DNA of 42,997 nt from a virus: the IMG/VR virus record IMGVR_UViG_3300002180_000006, positions 1-42,997 of that record; one strand, given 5' to 3'. The position numbers were made by a program, and so were the translations under genes. This document shows positions 1 to 6,570 of this stretch, piece after piece (positions within the stretch are counted from its first letter, which is position 1; each line of letters begins with the position of its first letter). The notes beneath the pieces were generated by a model. It ran no database searches. It had not been told where the DNA came from and worked only from the letters and a program-made list of their open reading frames with translations.

Positions 1-79
1 TTTCATAGTTATCCCATGCAGGTTGTCTTATTTTTTCATGGTTATCCCATGCAAATTGTATTACTTTTTCATAGTTATC
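1..79. repeat. Left copy of the 79-bp terminal overlap
   Basis: Bases 1-79 are identical to 42919-42997. The overlap exceeds two 33-bp repeat units and includes the diagnostic variants (cccatgcaaattg, tcttatttt), so it is a specific match and not just any repeat unit. It is best read as the overlap of a circular or circularly permuted assembly; a true short terminal repeat is less likely because the large terminase is of the Sf6/P22 headful type. Confidence 0.9.
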
Positions 80-415
80 CCGTGCAGGTTGTCTTACTTT
101 TTCATATTTATACCATGCAGATTGTTCTAAAAGTTCTGGAATAATTGCTATTTGACTAAATTCACCAAGTATAATCTTTTTTACAATTTCTTGTGGAAAG
201 TTATTTATATCTGAAAAATCAGTACATTCCATTCTTTTTCCTTGTTTACTTGATAACCCAAAATATTCACGAATGGCTCCATGTCCTTTTATTTCTTCAT
301 AAAAATTATAATTCAGTTTTCTACAAAGTTCTTTACCATCCGGGGTATTTAATTCATAATTAGAAATATACAAAAGTTTACCTTTATATTCTATCCAACT
401 TATAAATTCACACAT
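1..415 (-). CDS. N-terminal part of an 11-residue-repeat protein that crosses the circular join
   Basis: Starts at ATG 413-415 after AAAGGAG and 2 bp past the stop of the 75-aa gene. The frame stays open to base 1 and continues in the same frame from 42918 to a TAA at 42773-42775, giving 186 aa on the circle. Residues 1-100 are unique sequence (MCEFISWIEYKGKLL...). Residues 101-166 are six copies of an 11-residue unit of the type WDNYEKVRQPA, with the 33-bp DNA repeat visible at both window ends. Short Trp/Tyr/Lys-rich repeats of this type occur in many uncharacterised phage proteins; function is unknown. The repeat number may vary or be mis-assembled, because the contig ends lie inside the array. 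It belongs to the minus-strand string of tiny early genes. Confidence 0.8.
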   Translation of the reverse strand, partial: MCEFISWIEYKGKLLYISNYELNTPDGKELCRKLNYNFYEEIKGHGAIREYFGLSSKQGKRMECTDFSDINNFPQEIVKKIILGEFSQIAIIPELLEQSAWYKYEKVRQPARDNYEKVIQFAWDNHEKIRQPAWDNYE

Positions 416-417
416 TT

Positions 418-645
418 TTACTCCTTTACAAAATCTTTAAGAATTTTACGAACTTCTTTGGCTTCCTTACCTCTCCAATAAACTATGTTGTTTAAAACAT
501 AAAGACATTGTACTTTAAGTGAATATCCTGTCATAGCCAATCCTGTTTCTGCATAATTAATGGCATAGTTTAAAGCTTTAGCCTCTTTGTTTTTCACAAT
601 AACTTTTAATGCTTCACGAACTACATCTTCATGAGCTTTTCCCAT
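418..645 (-). CDS. Small helical protein, unknown function (75 aa)
   Basis: ATG at 645 follows a good GCGGAGG site. The product starts MGKAHEDVVREALKVIV and is predicted by eye to be mostly alpha-helical and charged, with no recognisable motif. Its stop lies 2 bp before the ATG of the repeat protein, and a non-ATG reading frame overlaps its start, so it is one of a tightly packed run of small early genes on the minus strand downstream of the promoter at 959-987. Function not recognised. Confidence 0.75.
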   Translation of the reverse strand: MGKAHEDVVREALKVIVKNKEAKALNYAINYAETGLAMTGYSLKVQCLYVLNNIVYWRGKEAKEVRKILKDFVKE

Positions 646-763
646 TAGTTTGTCCTCCGCTTATCCAATTTTGCTTGAAGTTTCTTAGCTTGTTTTTAAG
701 AATTGCCAATGGGTTACTGGCAAACTCTTTCTCCAACCTTCTAAGTTTCTTTTCTAACTCAAT
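629..763 (-). CDS. Possible small coiled-coil ORF lacking a standard start codon
   Basis: Between the 43-aa gene (stop 771-773) and the 75-aa gene the minus strand is open in the +1 frame to a TGA at 629-631, coding for IELEKKLRRLEKEFASNPLA and on to a C-terminus ending GKSS. The amphipathic, Lys/Glu-rich character looks like real protein. There is no ATG, GTG or well-placed TTG; AAGGA at 775-779 would only serve an ATT or ATC start near 763-766. It could instead be a +1 frameshift extension of the 43-aa gene at GAA-TAA-A, a decayed gene, or chance. The end fits the dense packing because it overlaps the next ATG by 17 bp. Confidence 0.25.
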   Translation of the reverse strand: MELEKKLRRLEKEFASNPLAILKNKLRNFKQNWISGGQTNGKSS

Positions 764-770
764 GATAAAT

Positions 771-902
771 TTATTCCTTGTTTAACTCAATTTTAGCCAA
801 TCTTCCAAGTTCTTCTCTATCTTCAGATGATAATTCTTTAAGCTCTGGTAAACTTACTTTTCTTCCAGAATCTCCTGCCCCTACATTTGAAATTGTTGCC
901 AT
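771..902 (-). CDS. Small acidic protein, unknown function (43 aa)
   Basis: ATG at 900-902 sits 7 nt after a strong AGGAGGG site. The product starts MATISNVGAGDSGRKVSLPE and continues with a charged helix (LKELSSEDREELGRLAKIELNKE). It is the first gene after the TTTACT-17-TATAAT promoter at 959-987, so it leads a transcription unit that runs across the circular join. Short length, clean leader and RBS argue that it is real; function is unknown. Confidence 0.65.
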   Translation of the reverse strand: MATISNVGAGDSGRKVSLPELKELSSEDREELGRLAKIELNKE

Positions 903-958
903 GTTTCATCCCTCCTGTTTGGTAGTTAATAGTTAACTTATTTACCTTCATATAATTC

Positions 959-1003
959 ATTATACTAAGTTTTCAGCTAAAAGTAAACACATAATATCAA
1001 AAG
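959..1003 (-). promoter_or_regulatory. Minus-strand promoter of the TTTACT family with 20-bp-spaced upstream motif
   Basis: Reading the minus strand: -35 TTTACT (982-987), 17-bp spacer, -10 TATAAT (959-964). The CTTTTAG overlapping the -35 downstream edge (977-983) is preceded by CTTTTGA exactly 20 bp upstream (997-1003). The same layout occurs at 4755-4799 and 40747-40791. It would drive the 43-aa gene and the genes across the join. Confidence 0.75.
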
Positions 1004-1020
1004 AAAAGAAATAATTCTAT

Positions 1021-1233
1021 TTATAATGAAGCTAAATGGTGACATAATTCTTTTGCTGCTATTGTAGCAGCATTACCACAATTTTCACAAAAAACTACAG
1101 TTTGTTTTAATCCTTTATCTTTAAAATATATATTATTATGAGTTATTATATCTTTAAAACTAATTGATAATCCATAAAATATATCATGACCTAAAATTAA
1201 TTCTTTTTGGCAATTGAAACATTTATATTTCAT
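1021..1233 (-). CDS. Small zinc-ribbon-like protein (70 aa)
   Basis: Start chosen at ATG 1231-1233 because AAGGTGG lies 5 nt upstream; a GTG at 1242 lies inside that ribosome site. Two Cys pairs frame the protein, CFNC near residues 5-8 and CENC near residues 49-52, which is the pattern of a zinc ribbon. The C-terminus is a short helix with paired His (CHHL). It is the last gene before the promoter at 959-987 and follows the 71-aa membrane-anchored gene by 16 bp. A role in nucleic-acid or protein binding is an inference only. Confidence 0.75.
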   Translation of the reverse strand: MKYKCFNCQKELILGHDIFYGLSISFKDIITHNNIYFKDKGLKQTVVFCENCGNAATIAAKELCHHLASL

Positions 1234-1249
1234 AATATCCACCTTTTTC

Positions 1250-1465
1250 TTATTTACTTGTATAGAGAAAACAACTTATTACTTTACAGTTATTACCTGT
1301 GACATTAACTCCACACTTAGCTGACTGTATTCTAATAGTACAATTTTTAAGTGTTGAATTAGGTCCAACTAATTTAACAGCTGCTATAATAGGCCGTTCT
1401 AATAATAGCCCAGTCAACCAACATATAATACAATAACAACAAAAAAGTAAAATCCAAGGAATCAT
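1250..1465 (-). CDS. Small N-terminally anchored protein (71 aa)
   Basis: ATG at 1465 follows AAAGGAGGATAAAA. Residues 2-22 (WILLFCCYCIICWLTGLLL) form one hydrophobic segment with four Cys, likely a membrane anchor. The rest, GPNSTLKNCTIRIQSAKCGVNVTGNNCKVISC, reads like two or three turns of a parallel beta-helix with regularly spaced Asn/Cys. Function unknown. It lies between the 49-aa coiled-coil gene and the zinc-ribbon gene in one operon. Confidence 0.75.
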   Translation of the reverse strand: MIPWILLFCCYCIICWLTGLLLERPIIAAVKLVGPNSTLKNCTIRIQSAKCGVNVTGNNCKVISCFLYTSK

Positions 1466-1478
1466 TTTTATCCTCCTT

Positions 1479-1628
1479 TTATTTAATATTTATTCGGTAT
1501 ATATCGTCTCTTAATTCATCAACATCTTGATTTAATTCATCCAATTTTTCTATTATTTTATTGATAGTTTCAATTATAGTAGGAACATAAGTATTGTTTG
1601 TATAAATTGGCATATCAATTTTTTTCAT
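1479..1628 (-). CDS. Small coiled-coil protein (49 aa)
   Basis: ATG at 1626-1628 follows AAAGGAGGACAAA, which itself begins in the stop codon region of the primase-helicase gene. The product starts MKKIDMPIYTNNTYVPTIIE and then forms a heptad-like helix (IIEKLDELNQDVDELRDDIYRI). It is too short for standard gene calls but has an excellent RBS and close coupling to both neighbours. Function unknown. Confidence 0.7.
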   Translation of the reverse strand: MKKIDMPIYTNNTYVPTIIETINKIIEKLDELNQDVDELRDDIYRINIK

Positions 1629-1640
1629 TTTGTCCTCCTT

Positions 1641-4004
1641 TTATTCAAAGTCTGTATTCTTTGGTGGCATGACATATTTAACCCATTGTCCTTGTGTGAT
1701 TATCCCATTTTCAATAGAACCTTTGTATCTTCTGAGGGGTTTCATTCTGTTTGTAGTATGTGTATAATTGCCACACAACCGTTTAAGCAAGTGTTTTAAT
1801 TCTGCAGGTTTAATTTGAAGAGTGGGGTATCTTTGTTTTATGGCACCAAGTATTTCACTCATCTTTGAAAGCTCTTTATTACGTTGAATACTTATATTTT
1901 CATACTCAGCAGGTTTACTGTGAAAGTTCATATCAAAATCAAAAACATCTCTAAGTATGATTTCCATATTAGATTGAGCTCTAAATTCTTCATTTACTTT
2001 ATATTGTAGTTTTATAGTTTCTTTAGATAGTTTCCAGGGATGAATGCCATTAGTCATAGCCTTTTTTCCTTTAGCTATATATTCTTTGTAAAAGTGATGC
2101 CAATTAATATTTTCCATTGCAGTTGTATTAATATATCTCACATCTATCATAGCCAATCTTCTATTACTATCTTGTTCAAATGCTAAACTTCTTCTGTTTG
2201 TTGTTCCTGCCAAAACAGCATTCTTGAATTCTTTCCTCATAGACTTCTCATAAATGGGGACATAGTCAATTACATCTGAGGTTACATAAGTCTTAAACAG
2301 TGAGTCATTCTTTTTATTGTAGAAGATTTCAAATTCATCTGTGACAACAAGAGCAGACGTTACCAAAGAAGTTGCAAAGTCTCGTATGGATTTGGCTCCT
2401 CCAAGTGTTTCTGTTGAGTTAGTAACAAATTGTCTCCTTAAATTAGGTGGAAACAGCATCGAGAAAAAGGTAGTTTTTCTACAGTTTTCTGGTCCTGTCA
2501 TAACAAGCATAAAGCTTCGCTGAGAGTATTTCCTTTCTATATTATAAAGGGGCATCATCATTTCAAAAAAGAAAGTATCAAAATAGTTTTTGGCTAATTC
2601 AATGTCTTGTGTTACATTGAACTTTATACACGACATCAGAAAATTTAAATTTGATTTCTTAATATCTGTTTTTTTTTCAATCATATCCTTTGACAACTCT
2701 TCCTCAGGAGTATCCAACCACAACTTGAGCATATTTACTGTCTTTACATTATCCATTAAATATGCACTAAACAATGGTGATATAGTTGAGTAGGTCACAT
2801 TGGCATATCCATTCTTTTGTGCAATCACCCAAAATTTAAATTTAAGTTCCTCAACTGAATAAGGTCCTATCATCCCAAAATAGTCTGATATATTTTCTTT
2901 ACCAAAGAAAAACTTATTTAGTATGTCTTCGTCTGCTTTGACATAAAAGCTACCATTAAATATATCCTGACACAAATGAATATTAAAGTAGTTCATCATA
3001 TATTCAAAGTTTTCACATGAATTTATCATGGGCTTTCCAGTAGGATTGCCTTGTTTGTCATAGGCTTCTTGTGGCCATTGAAACTTCAACATTTGAGCAA
3101 ACTTGAACAATGTGTGGAATGTTATACCTGATTCCTTTTGGGATAGTGAGGACCAATGTTTTATTACATCTTCTTCACTTTCAAAGGATTTATTATCAGT
3201 TTGAGACCATTCTACAACGGCAGATACTATTCTGGTCATCTGGTTTGATTTAACTGCATAATCATGACAAGCTGATAGAATCTTTAACCAATAGTCATAA
3301 TGATTGTAGTCTTGACCCGTGATAGTTTTGTAAACTGTTTTAACCCTAGTTCTTTGGTCCAAAAAGCATGTATTCAGTGCATCAAGAGCTAAATTCAATG
3401 GTGGAGTATCAGATTCAACAACCTCAGCTTTCTTAGTTTCTTCGGTTATATACCACTGTTTTAACTTTTCAGGTTTTATAGTTGCAATACCTTCACCTGC
3501 TACTTGATTCCCAGTAATGGTAACATATCCAGAGTTTATATACAACTCACCACCAATGCATAAATCTTTAGACAGACTAGCTCTACCAGGAAGACTATCT
3601 TTATTTTCACAGTGCATTAATATCCTGACACCACATCCCGATGGTGATATCTCCGCATATGAATTATGTTTTGCCATAAACTCTTGAAACTCTTTTGACA
3701 ATCGTGACATATCAAAGGCTCTTTTGCCAAGTTTGGCATCTTTGTCATCAACATCAAACGCTACCAAGTCAGTATGTTTATTTATCTTAATCCCAGGATA
3801 CCCATCTTTAATGGCTTCTTCAAACGTCACACCCCATTGATCTGCATCTACAGAATGGCCTTGCTGAGCACAAGGTGGTTTGGAGAACGTACCATCTTTA
3901 TTAGGGCGAAAATAGTAAGCCAACCAAATTTTTGATTCTCTGATTTCTTTTGGAATATTTGCAGTTATTTGATTTATGACATCAGTTTTATTCAGTTTTG
4001 GCAT
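1641..4004 (-). CDS. Primase-polymerase / VirE-SF3-type helicase (787 aa)
   Basis: Bifunctional replication protein that likely makes primers and unwinds DNA at the fork. The N-terminal domain has PrimPol-type motifs of the NrS-1 kind: FDVDD (83-87), SPSGCGVR (120-127) and GGELYIN with a following TG (151-165). A PriCT-2-like helical region lies around 210-310 (WSQTDNKSF, HWSSLSQKESG). The C-terminal ATPase belongs to the VirE/DUF5906 group: Walker A TGPENCRKTTF (503-513), Walker B ALVVTDEFE (about 551-559) and a GTTNRR...DSNRRLAMIDV sensor block. The Walker A has Cys-Arg where Gly/Ser is common. The start at 4004 overlaps the HTH gene by 17 bp with a weak GGAT site, suggesting translational coupling. 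NrS-1-like function is inferred from motifs, not from an alignment. Confidence 0.9.
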   Translation of the reverse strand: MPKLNKTDVINQITANIPKEIRESKIWLAYYFRPNKDGTFSKPPCAQQGHSVDADQWGVTFEEAIKDGYPGIKINKHTDLVAFDVDDKDAKLGKRAFDMSRLSKEFQEFMAKHNSYAEISPSGCGVRILMHCENKDSLPGRASLSKDLCIGGELYINSGYVTITGNQVAGEGIATIKPEKLKQWYITEETKKAEVVESDTPPLNLALDALNTCFLDQRTRVKTVYKTITGQDYNHYDYWLKILSACHDYAVKSNQMTRIVSAVVEWSQTDNKSFESEEDVIKHWSSLSQKESGITFHTLFKFAQMLKFQWPQEAYDKQGNPTGKPMINSCENFEYMMNYFNIHLCQDIFNGSFYVKADEDILNKFFFGKENISDYFGMIGPYSVEELKFKFWVIAQKNGYANVTYSTISPLFSAYLMDNVKTVNMLKLWLDTPEEELSKDMIEKKTDIKKSNLNFLMSCIKFNVTQDIELAKNYFDTFFFEMMMPLYNIERKYSQRSFMLVMTGPENCRKTTFFSMLFPPNLRRQFVTNSTETLGGAKSIRDFATSLVTSALVVTDEFEIFYNKKNDSLFKTYVTSDVIDYVPIYEKSMRKEFKNAVLAGTTNRRSLAFEQDSNRRLAMIDVRYINTTAMENINWHHFYKEYIAKGKKAMTNGIHPWKLSKETIKLQYKVNEEFRAQSNMEIILRDVFDFDMNFHSKPAEYENISIQRNKELSKMSEILGAIKQRYPTLQIKPAELKHLLKRLCGNYTHTTNRMKPLRRYKGSIENGIITQGQWVKYVMPPKNTDFE

Positions 4005-4185
4005 TTATCAAATCCATTCTATCATATTTTTCAATTCCTGCAAATTCAAATCCTCTCCAAAGATTGCGAAGAGTAGCGTAACCAAAGGAAAAGAAATTAG
4101 CTGCTTCCTTTGCAGTATAATGGGCTTTAAATAATTCTAATGCTTTTTGTTTGTCTTCTATAGACATGTAATTTTTTGTTGACAT
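3988..4185 (-). CDS. Small helix-turn-helix protein (65 aa)
   Basis: Start set at ATG 4183-4185 because AAGGAGG lies 5 nt upstream; a farther upstream ATG overlaps the -10 box of the promoter at 4220-4248 and cannot be the start. The product starts MSTKNYMSIEDKQKALELF and contains a helix-turn-helix-like stretch, YTAKEAANFFSFGYATLRNLWRG broken here as residues about 25-47. It is the promoter-proximal gene ahead of the primase-helicase and overlaps it, so it could be a replication or transcription regulator. Specific DNA target unknown. Confidence 0.75.
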   Translation of the reverse strand: MSTKNYMSIEDKQKALELFKAHYTAKEAANFFSFGYATLRNLWRGFEFAGIEKYDRMDLINAKTE

Positions 4186-4219
4186 CTGTACCTCCTTGAT
4201 TGAATTGTTTAATAAAATC

Positions 4220-4248
4220 ATTATAGTTTGTTTTTATAAAAAAGTAAA
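4220..4248 (-). promoter_or_regulatory. Minus-strand promoter for the HTH / primase-helicase operon
   Basis: Minus strand -35 TTTACT (4243-4248), 17-bp spacer, -10 TATAAT (4220-4225). The core is identical to three other early promoters in this genome, but the distal 20-bp-spaced TTTTGG motif is not clearly present here. The leader to the ATG at 4185 is short and carries AAGGAGG. Confidence 0.7.
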
Positions 4249-4428
4249 CAAAAAAAGAGCTGGGTTAACAAATAAGTCTGGATTGGTTAGTATTATTTAT
4301 TTATCATTTATTTATGCACAATTTGAGTTTTATAAATAGCTGGAAGTATTGGCAAGAGTATTGAGGGACATAATGATAAAGAAGTATTTTCTAATAGTCA
4401 AGATAAAAACAATGCCAAAGAAGTTGAT
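4249..4428. other. Short gene-free leader region
   Basis: About 180 bp without a convincing gene. On the minus strand TTGACT (4396-4401), a 17-bp spacer and TATCAT (4373-4378) make a weak candidate promoter. A further AATGCCAAA copy lies near 4412, like the operator-like motif at 4788. TTTATCATTT-TTTATG-ACA near 4306 resembles a stretch near 5580. A 35-codon plus-strand ORF from about 4372 exists but overlaps the minus gene and is not accepted. Confidence 0.4.
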
Positions 4429-4704
4429 TTATTTTGTTAAAAAAATAAATAAATCATATTTACTTAAATCATCTAAATAAATATAATCTTCACCACATTC
4501 GCATTTATTACATCTATACTCATTTAAAAGATTAAAAGTACTGAATCTACAATTTTCTATATTTACAGCATCAGTACAATTTATACAAGTTATACAAAAT
4601 TCATTAGGTTCACCAAATTTATCTTGAAAAATTTCTATATCAGTATCTTCATTTGTTACAAAAACAGCTTTACAATTTGGACAAAACATTATAACATCTT
4701 CCAT
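4429..4704 (-). CDS. Cys-rich zinc-ribbon-like protein (91 aa)
   Basis: Start set at ATG 4702-4704, which follows CTGGAGG; an upstream ATG at 4746 is in the promoter leader. The product starts MEDVIMFCPNCKAVFVTNED. Cys pairs CPNC, CITCINC and CNKCEC suggest at least one zinc site; the rest is acidic. It is alone between two promoters and is driven by the TTTACT-type promoter at 4755-4799. Function unknown; other small Cys-pair proteins occur in the same early unit. Confidence 0.8.
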   Translation of the reverse strand: MEDVIMFCPNCKAVFVTNEDTDIEIFQDKFGEPNEFCITCINCTDAVNIENCRFSTFNLLNEYRCNKCECGEDYIYLDDLSKYDLFIFLTK

Positions 4705-4754
4705 AATTTTACCTCCAGTGTTAATTGTTAATTTATCTACTTTCATATAAATAT

Positions 4755-4799
4755 ATTATATTAAATTCTTAACCAAAAGTAAATATATAATGCCAAAAG
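4755..4799 (-). promoter_or_regulatory. Minus-strand promoter with two CTTTTGG motifs 20 bp apart
   Basis: Minus strand -35 TTTACT (4778-4783), 17-bp spacer, -10 TATAAT (4755-4760). CTTTTGG overlaps the -35 (4773-4779) and an identical CTTTTGG lies 20 bp upstream at 4793-4799 within CTTTTGGCATTA. The leader after the -10 also matches that of the 43-aa gene (TATATGAAGGTAAATAAGTTAAC-like). Confidence 0.75.
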
Positions 4800-5648
4800 A
4801 AAACAAAAATAAGTTTAGTAAAATGTGATAATGCTGAGTCTTTTTTAAAAAATAAAATAGCAACGCCGGGTAATTCGTGTGCTGAGGAAAATGAAGGAAT
4901 TGGCTAAAAAAGTGCTGAATTTTTGCTGATTTCATCTGGCTACGCAAAAATTGGTATCTAAAAATAAATTGATAAAACTGGATAATTTTATGACTGAGGA
5001 AAAGCTCTTTTCAGTAAGAAAATATGGTTAAAAATAGTGGAAGTGATTGGGGGAAGAGGCTAAAATTTCGTTTTCATTATTTCATTTTATGTAATAAAAT
5101 CAAGTACTTATAGGCTGGAAATGGCTAAAAAAAGTGAATAGTGAAAGAGTGACAAATTCTAAAAACCTCGCATGTATATAATAGGGCCTTTTACCAACCT
5201 TGTTTTAATATAGTATACTTATCATTTTCATTTAAAAGATTATATAAGTACTTGAATTTATTAAATAAAAGAAAAGAATGACGGAACGATGGGGTAATGA
5301 TAATTTGTCAAAAATTGGTTATAAATTTTTCTGGTACTGCTATTTTTTGGTGCACGAAATAATGGAGTAGTGTGGGAAAATACCGGTACACATAAGTACT
5401 TGAATTTATTAAGTAAAAAAAATAGTGGCTGGGCTTTCTGTCAAATTCTTGAGTGCTGGATTTTTTTACCTATTTGGCTGGGTTTTGCTATACAATTTGG
5501 CTGGATTGGATAGTTAAAACATCATTTTTTTCGCGTATAATTATGTGCCAGTGAATAATTGGTGATGCTGGACTTAATTTATCATTTCTTTATGTACAGT
5601 TTTGTGCTAATAAATGGTTAGTGATGCTGGAAGAAAAAAGTGAAGAAA
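4800..5648. other. Gene-free region with dispersed repeats; origin, operator or ncRNA candidate
   Basis: About 850 bp lacking a credible gene on either strand (the one minus ORF of 63 codons has no RBS and low-complexity content). It holds three copies of a 27-bp element, and many plus-strand GCTGG/GCTGA motifs, for example GGCTAAAAAAGTG near 4902 and 5123, TGGCTGG near 5427, 5476 and 5500, and GATGCTGGA near 5564 and 5624. A loose plus-strand promoter (TTTACC-18-TATACT, about 5190-5219) could give a transcript ending at the two-way terminator at 5649-5684. It lies next to the regulator and primase genes, as an origin would. Confidence 0.45.
5085..5418. repeat. Three copies of a 27-bp element with palindromic core AAGTACTT
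   Basis: Copies at 5244-5270 and 5392-5418 are in the same orientation and differ at one base; a third at 5085-5111 is inverted and differs from the first at two bases by eye. Each contains ATAAGTACTTGA followed by an AT-rich arm (ATTTATTAA). The near-identity over 27 bp in non-coding DNA suggests protein-binding sites, for instance of a replication initiator or regulator. Confidence 0.75.
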
Positions 5649-5684
5649 AAAAAATCCAGAAACTTTTCAGTTTCTGGATTTTTT
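5649..5684. terminator. Strong two-way intrinsic terminator
   Basis: A perfect 15-bp stem (5649-5663 with 5670-5684; core ATCCAGAAAC / GTTTCTGGAT) with loop TTTTCA. T-runs follow on both strands (TTTTTTCTTTTT on plus, TTTTTTTTTCTTC on minus). On the minus strand it ends the 117-aa regulator gene 15 bp past its stop; on the plus strand it could end any transcript of the gene-free region. Confidence 0.9.
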
Positions 5685-5698
5685 CTTTTTAATAAATG

Positions 5699-6052
5699 TT
5701 ATTCAACTTTTTCAAGTGATTCAAGAAACTTTTCAGTTTTCTTAAGTTCTTCAGATTTTTCAACTTCTTGAAGCAAAAATTTTCTTCCAGATTCATTTGT
5801 ACAGATTTTATAACCGTCAGTTCTAAGATAAGTTAATTGACTTGAAACATTTTTTGTTGAAATGTTTAATTCTTTTGAAAGTTCAAGAATTGAAATTGAT
5901 TCATTTGATTTTAATAATTCAAGAACTTGACTTTTTCTACCAGATTGATTATTTGAACTTTCTAATTTGATTTGCAAATCTAAAATAATTTGATCTTGAT
6001 CTTCAATTAATTTAATCAATTGTTTTTTGTTTAATTCATTGTAATTTGTCAT
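5699..6052 (-). CDS. Winged-helix DNA-binding regulator candidate (117 aa)
   Basis: Start set at ATG 6050-6052 with AGGTG upstream; the longer frame to a TTG at 6097 runs through a good promoter (6069-6097) and is rejected. Residues 1-40 form a coiled coil (NKKQLIKLIEDQDQIILDL). Residues about 45-95 look like a winged helix: SISILELSKELNISTKNVSS then QLTYLRTDGYKICTN and a beta-wing. The QLTYLRTDGY block resembles QFTYMRMMGNC in the 192-aa protein at 40104-40682, so the two may be paralogues. The gene has its own promoters and a strong terminator and lies beside the repeat-rich control region, which suits a regulator. Target unknown. Confidence 0.8.
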   Translation of the reverse strand: MTNYNELNKKQLIKLIEDQDQIILDLQIKLESSNNQSGRKSQVLELLKSNESISILELSKELNISTKNVSSQLTYLRTDGYKICTNESGRKFLLQEVEKSEELKKTEKFLESLEKVE

Positions 6053-6068
6053 AATAGCACCTATAGTA

Positions 6069-6097
6069 TATTTAAATTTTAAAAGAGCATTTGTCAA
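6069..6097 (-). promoter_or_regulatory. Proximal promoter of the winged-helix gene
   Basis: Minus strand -35 TTGACA (6092-6097), 17-bp spacer, -10 TAAATA (6069-6074); an alternative TATACT lies 4 bp further on. It lies just upstream of AGGTG and the ATG at 6052, which decides the start codon. Confidence 0.6.
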
Positions 6098-6119
6098 TTA
6101 GAATTTCTCAGGTTCATAA

Positions 6120-6148
6120 TTGACTTTATTGTTTAACATAATTTATAT
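6120..6148 (+). promoter_or_regulatory. Rightward promoter into the repeat region
   Basis: Plus strand -35 TTGACT (6120-6125), 17-bp spacer, -10 TTATAT (6143-6148). It would transcribe the 37-bp repeats and 15-bp array, and possibly the late genes. Its -10 box touches the -10 of the leftward promoter at 6148-6176. Confidence 0.5.
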
Positions 6149-6176
6149 ATATATCATAAGAAAAACACTTTGTAAA
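6148..6176 (-). promoter_or_regulatory. Leftward distal promoter toward the winged-helix gene
   Basis: Minus strand -35 TTTACA (6171-6176), 17-bp spacer, -10 TATATA (6148-6153). It is back-to-back with the rightward promoter at 6120-6148, so polymerases at the two sites would compete, a typical layout for a regulatory switch. Confidence 0.5.
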
Positions 6177-6232
6177 CAGTTATTTTTTATAATTGAATTC
6201 TTTTTTATTACTTATGATATAAAATAAATAGC

Positions 6233-6306
6233 ATTCATTGAGTAAAGATAGTAATAACTTATGAATGATATTCATTGAGTAAAGATAGTAATAACTTATG
6301 AATGAT
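6233..6306. repeat. Two perfect 37-bp tandem repeats with operator-like palindromes
   Basis: Unit 6233-6269 is repeated exactly at 6270-6306, followed by a partial third copy (ATTCATT, 6307-6313). Each unit starts with ATTCAT and ends with ATGAATGAT, so each junction makes ATGAAT-GAT-ATTCAT, a 6-3-6 inverted repeat. A looser relative, ACTTATGATATAAAATAAAT, lies at about 6210. They lie downstream of the divergent promoters and may be operators or iterons. Confidence 0.85.
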
Positions 6307-6318
6307 ATTCATTAGATT

Positions 6319-6529
6319 AGTTTCAACAGAAATTATATCTATTGAAGTAATATCTATTGAAATAATGTCTATTGAAATAATATCTACTGAAGTAGTTTCA
6401 ATAGAAGTAGTTTCAATAGAAGTAATATCTACTGAAATAGTTTCAACAGAAGTAATATTTACTGAAGTAGTTTCAACAGAAGTAATATCAACAGAAGTAA
6501 TATCAACAGAAGTAGTTTCAACTGAAACA
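6319..6529 (+). repeat. 15-bp tandem array, about 14 units (possible pentapeptide-repeat ORF)
   Basis: Fourteen GAA-anchored units of the type GAAGTAATATCAACA or GAAGTAGTTTCAACT. On the plus strand the frame from ATG 6302 to a TAG at 6548-6550 would code for 82 aa of (S-T-E-V-V/I)n; GAA is invariant and third positions of Ser and Thr codons vary, which hints at coding. There is no ribosome site before that ATG, and the minus strand is also open through most of the array, so coding is uncertain. The end holds GTTTCA-AC-TGAAAC. It may equally be a DNA-level array upstream of the terminase operon. Confidence 0.75.
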
Positions 6530-6570
6530 AAGCCCCTATGCTCCTTTTAGTAAAAACATTTGTATAAAAA

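Noticed and set aside
1-130. CRISPR-like look of the 33-bp repeats at the window ends
   Set aside because: Units are contiguous with no spacers and translate in frame as an 11-residue protein repeat.
4372-4479. Plus-strand ORF of about 35 codons starting MIKKYFLIVKIK
   Set aside because: GAGGGACATA precedes it, but it runs antisense into the end of a well-supported minus gene and has no plus-strand promoter or partner genes.
4756-4947. Minus-strand ORF of 63 codons
   Set aside because: No ribosome site, overlaps the TTTACT promoter, and the product is low-complexity Phe/Leu-rich; reads as chance in AT-rich DNA.
6319-6529. CRISPR array
   Set aside because: Period is 15 bp with no unique spacers.
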